Part shown: positions 9,145-14,789 of the stretch, in pieces
Layout: the number at the start of each line of letters is the position of its first letter
How positions within the stretch are numbered: position 1 is the first letter of the stretch
Assembly: GCA_964387355.1 (NCBI GenBank)
Contig: CAYLWJ010000045.1
Span: forward strand, 1 to 24,905
Direction of reading: 5' to 3'
Source of the DNA: Calidifonticultor sp964387355
Lineage (GTDB): Bacteria > Actinomycetota > Humimicrobiia > Humimicrobiales > Humimicrobiaceae
DNA length: 24,905 nt
Notes under the pieces: generated by a model
Seen by the model: only the letters and a program-made list of their open reading frames with translations
Database searches by the model: none
What the model was told of the DNA's origin: nothing
Translations under genes and position numbers: made by a program

Positions 9145-10053
9145 TTAATCTGCCTCACTGAATAATTTTTCCAATTGTTTATTTGTAGGATTGCTGTAAT
9201 ACTTGTTATCAAACATCATTACTGGTCCTAAAGCACAACAGCCTAAGCAATTAACAGTATCTAATGTAAATTTTAAATCAGGAGTGGTACTGCCTGGCTT
9301 AATTTTTAATATATTGATTATTCTTTGCAGTAAACTATCAGAACCTCTTACATGACAAGCTGTTCCTGCGCAAACAACTACAGAATATTTCCCTTTTGGC
9401 TCAAGGTTAAAAAAAGTATAAAATGAAGCAATACTGTAAATTTGGGTTAATGGTACATTAACTTTTTTTGCAACATAAAAAAGTACATGTTTAGGCAGCC
9501 AGTTATATTCTTTTTGAAAGTCAATAAGCATTTGAATTAAATTTTCTTTGCTATTTTCATACTTTAAAATAACTTTATCAATACTATTAATATCGCTGAT
9601 TAATTCTTCCAATTTTATCTCCTTTTCTATATCATTCTTGTTGTCTAAATCAAAATTTGTATCCTTATTTTTATTTTTTTTAAAAATATTATTTGTATTA
9701 ATAGAAAAATTATTAAAAATATGAATATTATCATAATTATTATTATTGTATGCTAAGCTTTTTTTTAAAATTTTTTTACTTTTTTCATTTAGGGCTAAGT
9801 TATATATCGGCTTTCTTGTAGAGCTATAATTTTTATCTATTAATTGGAATTTTTCAAAAAGTTTTATAGTTCTATAAACAGTAGCTATACCAATTTTTGA
9901 ATCAATCTTATGAGAATTAATAAAAATATCTTCAGCAGTAAAATTATTAGGATAATTTAATATAGAATTTAATATTATTTTCCTTGGTTTTGTAATTTTA
10001 ATATTATTGCTTTTTAATTTATTTACAGCTAAATAAAATTTTTCTTCATTCAT
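9145..10053 (-). CDS. Fur-type DNA-binding domain fused to NuoE-type [2Fe-2S] domain
   Basis: This single 302-codon frame joins two families. Residues 1-88 are a Fur winged helix (ITKPRKIILNSIL at 20-32, recognition helix IGIATVYRT at 54-62), but the Fur metal-binding and dimerisation half is absent. Residues 89-147 are an Asn/Lys-rich linker. Residues 148-302 are a complete NuoE/HydC [2Fe-2S] domain with ligands Cys228 and Cys233 (CAGTAC), Cys269 and Cys273 (CLGCC). The NuoE half would pair with the NuoF-like protein encoded 57 bp downstream. At codon 148 a TTG is preceded by AAAAGGAG at six-base spacing, so a free 155-residue NuoE may be made from an internal start. Product possibilities are a redox-responsive regulator, a moonlighting subunit, or two overlapping products. 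No Met occurs between residues 1 and about 174. The upstream ATG has no clear ribosome binding site. Confidence 0.85.
   Translation of the reverse strand: MNEEKFYLAVNKLKSNNIKITKPRKIILNSILNYPNNFTAEDIFINSHKIDSKIGIATVYRTIKLFEKFQLIDKNYSSTRKPIYNLALNEKSKKILKKSLAYNNNNYDNIHIFNNFSINTNNIFKKNKNKDTNFDLDNKNDIEKEIKLEELISDINSIDKVILKYENSKENLIQMLIDFQKEYNWLPKHVLFYVAKKVNVPLTQIYSIASFYTFFNLEPKGKYSVVVCAGTACHVRGSDSLLQRIINILKIKPGSTTPDLKFTLDTVNCLGCCALGPVMMFDNKYYSNPTNKQLEKLFSEAD
9610..9626 (-). promoter_or_regulatory. Internal ribosome binding site and TTG start for NuoE half
   Basis: On the minus strand the sequence reads AAAAGGAG-ATAAAA-TTG, with the TTG at 9612-9610 in frame as codon 148 of the fusion ORF. A near-perfect Shine-Dalgarno site at ideal spacing exactly at the domain boundary is unlikely to be chance in such AT-rich DNA, although AAA-AGG-AG also simply encodes Lys-Glu. 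It predicts a 155-residue product, the usual NuoE/HydC size. Confidence 0.6.
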
Positions 10054-10218
10054 TCGTAAATAAATAAATATATAAATAATTAATTAAATAAGTAAATAGA
10101 AAAATATAAAGTTTAAAAAATATTAAAAAATCTTATAAAATAAAGAAAAAAATATTATATTTATATCAAAAAATATTGTGTTTATATTAAACAAATTAAA
10201 ATATTTATAATGATATTG

Positions 10219-10241
10219 ATAATGATAATGATTATCATTAT
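10219..10241. promoter_or_regulatory. Fur box 1 (perfect 7-1-7 operator)
   Basis: The core TGATAAT-G-ATTATCA at 10223-10237 is an exact match to the classical 7-1-7 Fur consensus TGATAATnATTATCA. The palindrome extends without mismatch to 10219-10241. It overlaps no convincing promoter core, lying about 65-90 bp upstream of the tentative minus-strand start site and about 100 bp upstream of the plus-strand promoter. It could serve either direction. Confidence 0.8.
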
Positions 10242-10295
10242 AGCGATTTTAATATTTTATTTTTTACCTGTCATGATATCTTTACAATTTAATTA

Positions 10296-10316
10296 TTTAA
10301 ATGATAATCATTTAAA
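10296..10316. promoter_or_regulatory. Fur box 2 (palindrome with ATGATAATCAT core)
   Basis: A 21-bp perfect dyad centred on A10306 contains ATGATAATCAT, the central core of the canonical enterobacterial Fur box. It ends about 5 bp before the -35 position of the rightward extended -10 promoter, a place from which a bound repressor could block RNA polymerase. This suggests autoregulation of the small ORF/fur-like operon. Confidence 0.7.
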
Positions 10317-10340
10317 AAACTTTTCTTTTTTTTATTATTA

Positions 10341-10349
10341 TGATATAAT
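10341..10349 (+). promoter_or_regulatory. Extended -10 promoter for small ORF and fur-like gene
   Basis: TGA-TATAAT is a perfect extended -10. The -35 position (10321-10326, TTTTCT) is poor, which is usual for extended -10 promoters. The start site would be near 10356, leaving a leader of about 186 nt before the ATG at 10542. Confidence 0.6.
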
Positions 10350-10360
10350 TAAAAAAAGTT

Positions 10361-10388
10361 GTAACTGCTGTAACAAACTAAAAGTAAC
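10361..10388. repeat. GTAAC direct repeats in the fur-operon leader
   Basis: GTAAC occurs at 10361-10365, 10370-10374 and 10384-10388. The first pair is GTAAC-TGCT-GTAACA with a 9-bp period, the same arrangement as GTAAC-ACTA-GTAACA at 20332-20346 in front of acsD. It lies just downstream of the predicted start site, where a bound protein would act as a roadblock. The binding protein, if any, is unknown. Confidence 0.4.
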
Positions 10389-10491
10389 TGTTATAAAAAC
10401 AATGTAAAATTTTAAATTTTTCTATAGCAAGTATTTTTAATTATTCATTAAGCAAACCATTTGTTGTATATAAAAAATAAACGAAGTTTTT

Positions 10492-10521
10492 AGTATTTCA
10501 AGCAAATTTCAGTATTTCAAG
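10492..10521 (+). repeat. 11-bp direct repeat before the small ORF
   Basis: AGTATTTCAAG occurs at 10492-10502 and 10511-10521, 19 bp apart, with similar flanks (TTT before, AAA after). The second copy ends 20 bp before the ATG at 10542. It may be a binding site or a short duplication. Confidence 0.45.
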
Positions 10522-10541
10522 AAAAAAATTAATAATAAAAA

Positions 10542-10748
10542 ATGAATAGTAACAACAACAGTAATTTAAATAATTATATAAAATGTCAAAAATTTATAGT
10601 TGAGAGTGAACTTAACTATAATTGGCTTAATCTAAAATTAAATATTGCACAATCAGAATTTTTAGAAAAATTTATAGATTGTGTTTTTAGTTCACTTGAA
10701 AAAATTGCAGAGGAATTAGAAAAAAACAAAATAGACAATAAAATGTAA
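10542..10748 (+). CDS. Small hypothetical protein, 68 aa
   Basis: I do not recognise this protein. It starts Asn/Ser-rich (MNSNNNSNLNNY), then has a mixed, probably helical body with two Cys (Cys15 and Cys47) and an amphipathic, Glu/Lys-rich C-terminal helix (SSLEKIAEELEKNK). No membrane segment or signal peptide is present. Its place 55 bp before the fur-like gene, on the same strand and behind the Fur boxes, suggests one transcription unit. The ATG has no clear Shine-Dalgarno site. Amino-acid composition looks more like protein than random AT-rich DNA, but a chance ORF remains possible. Confidence 0.5.
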   Translation: MNSNNNSNLNNYIKCQKFIVESELNYNWLNLKLNIAQSEFLEKFIDCVFSSLEKIAEELEKNKIDNKM

Positions 10749-10803
10749 AAAATTTCTAGTTAATATTTCTTAATAATAAAAAGGGTTTTAACAAAATACT
10801 AAA

Positions 10804-11319
10804 ATGGGCAAAATAATAAAAGAAGAAGATAAAGAACAAAAAAATTTAAATATTAACTCAAAAAAAATGCTCCAAAATTTAGAAGCAAAACTTAAAAATT
10901 TTGGCTACAAATTTACTGGTCCGAGGAGAAAAATTCTAGAAATTTTAGCTGGTAAAAATGATTTATTTGACACTGATAGTATATATCTAACAGTTAAGAA
11001 AAAAGATCCAAGCATTGGAATTGCAACAGTTTATAGAACTCTTGAGTTATTAACAAGATTAAATTTAATTTGTAAAATTAATATTGGTTTAGAAAAATCA
11101 ATGTATATGTTATCTGAAAATTGTACAAAACAAACATCAGTTTATATGATATGTGAAAAATGCAAAACTGTTATTACAAATAATGACTGCTTAAAAAACG
11201 CAATTAAAATCAGATTAAAAGAAAATGCAGAGCAAAATATTTTAGATAATTGTAATTTAAAGATAGATAAATTTCAGATTGTTTTTAGTGGTTTATGTGA
11301 AAAGTGTATAAAAACTTAA
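10804..11319 (+). CDS. Fur-family transcriptional regulator lacking histidines
   Basis: The 171-residue protein has a Fur winged helix (FTGPRRKILEIL at 37-48, recognition helix SIGIATVYRTLELL at 70-83) and a C-terminal half with the two structural zinc pairs CEKC at 117-120 and 165-168. The histidines that bind the regulatory metal in Fur, Zur and PerR are gone: the usual HHHxx stretch before the first CxxC reads TKQTSVYMI, and the whole protein contains no His. It may therefore be metal-independent, use Cys or acidic ligands, or respond to another signal. Its recognition helix is nearly identical to that of the divergent Fur-NuoE ORF, so both may bind the operators between them. A 20-residue charged N-terminal extension precedes the domain. 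The ribosome binding site is weak, and Met22 is a possible alternative start. Confidence 0.88.
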   Translation: MGKIIKEEDKEQKNLNINSKKMLQNLEAKLKNFGYKFTGPRRKILEILAGKNDLFDTDSIYLTVKKKDPSIGIATVYRTLELLTRLNLICKINIGLEKSMYMLSENCTKQTSVYMICEKCKTVITNNDCLKNAIKIRLKENAEQNILDNCNLKIDKFQIVFSGLCEKCIKT

Positions 11320-11340
11320 CTTAAATTGTGGTATTATTAT

Positions 11341-11402
11341 CTAATTAATTCATACCTAATTAATTCTTATCTAATTATTTAGAATTATTTAGAATTATTT
11401 AG
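11341..11402. repeat. Tandem 15-bp and 10-bp repeats between converging genes
   Basis: Three 15-bp units start at 11341, 11356 and 11371; the first two are CTAATTAATTCATAC and CTAATTAATTCTTAT, and the third is more diverged. The third runs into three perfect 10-bp copies of AATTATTTAG (11373-11402). T-rich sequence follows. It sits in the 160-bp gap between the fur-like gene and the end of the acs cluster, so it may act in termination, though it forms no stable hairpin. Confidence 0.6.
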
Positions 11403-11479
11403 CGTTTTTCTTTTTACTAATTTCTTTACTAATTATTAATTCTTTTTATTAATTTCTTTTTTACTTTTATTTATTTTTT

Positions 11480-12259
11480 CTACTCATTGAGTATTTTCTT
11501 AATTTTCTTTGCAATTTTAACAATTGCTTTTTGAAACTTTTCATCAGCATTGCAAGGAGAGTAGCCTTTTAAATCAGACTCTCTTACCTTTTCACTATAA
11601 GGTAGTTCACCTAAAATTTCAAAGTCTTTTAGTGATTCAAAAAGTATTGCTCTTTCTTTTTCTAAATTTATTTTATTTAAAACTATAAAGAGTCTTTTTA
11701 TTCCTAAATCATCAGCCATTTTTTTAACTGCATGAGCGGTCTGAATACTTCTTTTACCCGGTTCTATCACAACTATTAATAGATCCATACTTTCACAAGT
11801 TCCTCTTCCTAAATGCTCTATTCCTGCTTCCATATCTAGAATAATTACTTCATCTCTATCAACAATTAGGTGTTTAAAAAGCCTTTTTAATAAAACATTT
11901 TCAGGACAATAACAACCACTACCACCAGCCTTAACCGTTCCTGCAACAAGCAGTCTTACTCCATCTACTTCAATTCCAAATTTTTGGGGTATGTCATCTA
12001 CTTTAGGGTTTAATTTAAAAAAAGTTCCATACTCTCCTAACTTTGCTCCTGTTCTTTCTTCAATCAAAGGCTTCATTTCTATAAGAGGTGTTATTTTACT
12101 TGCCTGTTCATAAGGTATCCCTAAAGCTGATGCTAAATTTGCATCAGGGTCTGCATCGACAGCTATTACTTTTAAATTTTCGCTTGCAAAAAATTTTGCT
12201 AAGCAGGCAACAAGTGTAGTTTTACCTACTCCACCTTTTCCTGAAACTGCTATTTTCAT
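11480..12259 (-). CDS. cooC: CooC/AcsF-type nickel-insertion ATPase (distal copy)
   Basis: The 259-residue MinD/ParA-like ATPase has the deviant Walker A GKGGVGKTT (7-15), Walker A' VDADPDANLA (34-43) and Walker B VIILDMEAGIEHLG. The CYC pair (Cys116 and Cys118, GSGCYCPEN) is the metal-binding signature of CooC dimers. CooC proteins use ATP to help load nickel into CO dehydrogenase; the AcsF branch serves the A-cluster of acetyl-CoA synthase. Which of the two this copy is cannot be decided by eye. It is the last gene of the acs cluster, 144 bp after acsE. That gap holds an AAAT-type low-complexity run at 12365-12400. No good Shine-Dalgarno site precedes the ATG. Confidence 0.92.
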   Translation of the reverse strand: MKIAVSGKGGVGKTTLVACLAKFFASENLKVIAVDADPDANLASALGIPYEQASKITPLIEMKPLIEERTGAKLGEYGTFFKLNPKVDDIPQKFGIEVDGVRLLVAGTVKAGGSGCYCPENVLLKRLFKHLIVDRDEVIILDMEAGIEHLGRGTCESMDLLIVVIEPGKRSIQTAHAVKKMADDLGIKRLFIVLNKINLEKERAILFESLKDFEILGELPYSEKVRESDLKGYSPCNADEKFQKAIVKIAKKIKKILNE

Positions 12260-12403
12260 TTCTAATTAAATTTATAATTTCTAATAAAATTTAAAAAAAC
12301 AATTTTTACAAAATACTAAAAGATATAGTTTATCAAATAATTAACAGCATGAAAAATTTAACCCAAATAAATAAATAATTAAATAAATAAATAATAATAA
12401 GAC

Positions 12404-13198
12404 TTAGTCAAGATAAGAGTGAGCATATAATATTCTATTGGTTAAAATATCAAAAGTTTTTATAGCATTCATTAATTCTTTGTCAAGTGGATCAAGAATT
12501 GCGCTATCAAGTCCATGACTAAGTAAAATAATTAAATAAGTCCTATTTATAAGGCTTTTTAACTCGGGAGGTGAAGATTGAGAAACATTAGATAAGCCTA
12601 CAATTGTCTTAGGTTCTTCAGGTAACCCCATTAAATCTTTTAATTGTTTAAAAGCCTTCAAACCCTCAATACAATTGTACACTTGCTGTTGCAGAACTGC
12701 CACAGGTAAAACTATAGGATCAAGATATAAATCAGATAATGGTACTCCATATTCTATTGCAGAATTTACAATATTCATTATAATTTCTATTCTGCTATCA
12801 ACATCTGTAGGAACACCTTTTTCGCTTAACGCAATTCCTACAATCTTTGCATTATATTTCTTAGCCATTGGCATTAATATATCTAGTTTATCTTTATCCC
12901 CAGTAACAGAATTAATCATTGCTGTACCCTTATGAACTTGTAATCCCGCTTCTATTGCAGCAGTGTTTTTAGTATCAAGAGCTAAAGGTATATCCACATT
13001 ATCTTGAATAGTTTTTACTATCCACTGCATCAACTCCTCACCATTTTTTGTTGCTGGGCCAATATTTACATCAACATAATGTGCACCTGCTTCTTTTTGA
13101 GCTTTAGCCATTTTAATTATTGGCTCTGGATCCCTGTTTCTTATTGAATCTCCAACAATTTTTGAAGTAACACTAATATTTTCGCCAACTATTAACAT
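12404..13198 (-). CDS. acsE: 5-methyltetrahydrofolate:corrinoid/iron-sulfur protein methyltransferase
   Basis: AcsE transfers the methyl group of methyl-tetrahydrofolate to cob(I)amide on AcsCD, joining the methyl and carbonyl branches of the Wood-Ljungdahl pathway. The sequence is a pterin-binding TIM barrel: MLIVGENIS start, VDVNIGPATKNGEELMQW, DTKNTAAIEAGL, AMINSVTGDKDK, LYLDPIVLPVAVLQQ and VGLSNVSQSSP. I place the start at the ATG 13198 (264 aa). The frame could open at a GTG at 13213, but the GGTGGGGGTG there is better read as the ribosome binding site of the ATG, and known AcsE proteins also begin MLI-GE. It follows acsC with a 43-bp gap, so the two are surely co-transcribed. Confidence 0.94.
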   Translation of the reverse strand: MLIVGENISVTSKIVGDSIRNRDPEPIIKMAKAQKEAGAHYVDVNIGPATKNGEELMQWIVKTIQDNVDIPLALDTKNTAAIEAGLQVHKGTAMINSVTGDKDKLDILMPMAKKYNAKIVGIALSEKGVPTDVDSRIEIIMNIVNSAIEYGVPLSDLYLDPIVLPVAVLQQQVYNCIEGLKAFKQLKDLMGLPEEPKTIVGLSNVSQSSPPELKSLINRTYLIILLSHGLDSAILDPLDKELMNAIKTFDILTNRILYAHSYLD

Positions 13199-13241
13199 TT
13201 TTTTCACCCCCACCTAAAAATAATTAAATTTTTTAAAATAA

Positions 13242-14597
13242 TTAATTTTTTGAAACATAATTTTTTAGAAATTTTGGAACATCCCCTGCTTCCCTAGGAC
13301 CGACAATTACTTTCCATCCATCTCCAAGTTCATCCTCTAGCTCACCTTGCATTTGTGAAACATAACCAGGAACAATTAGTTCCTTTTTATTTATTTTTTG
13401 TTCAATTCCACTTTTTTTAATAAAATTTGCAATCAGTTCTGGCACAAATTTACCAGCTGCCCAAGCTGTTAAAACAGATTGTCCATCTACATCCATAACA
13501 AGAAGCCATGAAGGAACTTTGCTGCTTTCAACTTCACCTGCAATTATAAAATATGTTAATGAGAAGTTAGTTGTAATTAAAACAGGAGAATCTGCATTAG
13601 GATTATTAATCTCATATATTTTTTGGTCAACAGCCATTGGTTTTCTAGGATCTGTATAAATGTTTTGTCTATACACAAGCAATGGAAATATGTTTTCTGG
13701 ATTAGCATTTGACAAAACTATTATAGATCCATACTTTGCAACAAAAATTGACGCAATTAAAGCTTCTTTTAACGGTTCATTTGTTATTTCATTTGGAAAT
13801 ACTATTGTTGGATAACCAAATAATCTATCTTTTTTATTAACTGCAGCTCTTCTAAGAATAATTTGATTAAAAAAATCCTCTTTTAAATTTCTAGTACCTA
13901 TGTCAATTACTATATTTTTTATGCCTTCAGCTCTAAGTTTACCTGTTAACTGTCCAATTTCATCAAAATCTTTACCCCTAACTACAACAGGACAACCAGT
14001 TTCTTTAATTGTATCTTTTAATTGTTCTAAATTTTGCAAATTAATACAATGGATTAACGGTTTTTTATCTTTATATTTTAAAGCAGCTTCTTTTAAAACT
14101 TGAGTATTTGAAGATAAAAAAATAAGAGGCTTAAGTGTGTTTGTTATAATTTTATCAGCAGCTGATAAAAATACTTCCTTATTTTCTGATTTGTTTATTA
14201 AGCATATTCCACTTATTTCTAAAGTTTGGCCAACCCTTTCATATTTTAAATTATTAACTTTGTCAATCACTTGATTAATTGAATTAGATTCATCACTGTC
14301 ATTTACAGCAATAACAAAAGCATTTGGATTTACAAAAGTTCTATCATGACGGTAAACAACAGTTTCTTCTCCAAGTTTTATAGCATAATCTCCGCTACCT
14401 ATTTCTACTTTTAAAACTGGTGGTTGTGAAGCTTCTGCTAAGGCTTCCTTTGCCTGCTCAGACACATGTGGACATTTCTCTAATTCAGTTTTACCTGCTG
14501 CAAGCTGCATACCAAAAGCAAGACACGTGGGAAAACCACAGTCTTTACAGTTGGTCTTGGGCAAAAGCTTGAAAATATCAAGACCGCTTAAAGGCAT
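13242..14597 (-). CDS. acsC: Corrinoid/iron-sulfur protein large subunit
   Basis: This is the gamma subunit of the corrinoid iron-sulfur protein, which carries the methyl group on cobalt between AcsE and AcsB. The N-terminal [4Fe-4S] domain has Cys17, Cys20, Cys25 and Cys42 (NCKDCGFPTC then KCP), the cluster that feeds reductive activation. A TIM barrel and a C-terminal corrinoid-binding domain follow (VPSWLLVMDVDGQSVLTAW near 364-382). At 451 residues the length is normal. The ATG is preceded by AAGGAGGT, the strongest ribosome binding site in the window. The 192-bp gap to acsB upstream is all AT-rich with no clear signal. Its partner acsD is not adjacent but lies beyond acsB and acsA. Confidence 0.96.
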   Translation of the reverse strand: MPLSGLDIFKLLPKTNCKDCGFPTCLAFGMQLAAGKTELEKCPHVSEQAKEALAEASQPPVLKVEIGSGDYAIKLGEETVVYRHDRTFVNPNAFVIAVNDSDESNSINQVIDKVNNLKYERVGQTLEISGICLINKSENKEVFLSAADKIITNTLKPLIFLSSNTQVLKEAALKYKDKKPLIHCINLQNLEQLKDTIKETGCPVVVRGKDFDEIGQLTGKLRAEGIKNIVIDIGTRNLKEDFFNQIILRRAAVNKKDRLFGYPTIVFPNEITNEPLKEALIASIFVAKYGSIIVLSNANPENIFPLLVYRQNIYTDPRKPMAVDQKIYEINNPNADSPVLITTNFSLTYFIIAGEVESSKVPSWLLVMDVDGQSVLTAWAAGKFVPELIANFIKKSGIEQKINKKELIVPGYVSQMQGELEDELGDGWKVIVGPREAGDVPKFLKNYVSKN

Positions 14598-14789
14598 AAT
14601 TACCTCCTTCAGGTTTAAAATAAATCATGTATATTTCTTTTTTTATTTTTTTACTAGTTTAAAAGATTTTATTTAAAATTTTAAAATTTAATATAAAATT
14701 AATATAAAAAATTATTATTTTAAAAATTTATTATTTAAAAAAATTTTTGATATTAAATAATTTAAATAATTATTACATTATATAAATTA

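Larger units (their letters stand above)
10054..10541. other. 488-bp divergent control region between two Fur-domain genes
   Basis: This gap separates the minus-strand Fur-NuoE/nuoF group from the plus-strand small ORF and fur-like gene. It contains two Fur-type palindromes, an extended -10 promoter reading right, GTAAC repeats and an 11-bp direct repeat, each listed separately. For the minus-strand group the only -10 I can offer is TGATATAAA (10168 down to 10160), also of extended type, with no matching -35. AAAT-rich runs fill 10060-10100. No stable hairpin or recognisable riboswitch is visible. Confidence 0.7.

Noticed and set aside
10210..10407. 65-codon plus-strand ORF with a hydrophobic, Ile/Met-rich start
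   Set aside because: It runs straight through both Fur boxes and the extended -10 promoter; the hydrophobic stretch is just the translation of the GATAATGAT-type operator. No ribosome binding site.
11341..11402. Short regular repeats considered as a CRISPR array
   Set aside because: Units are 10-15 bp, directly adjacent without spacers, and no cas genes are present.
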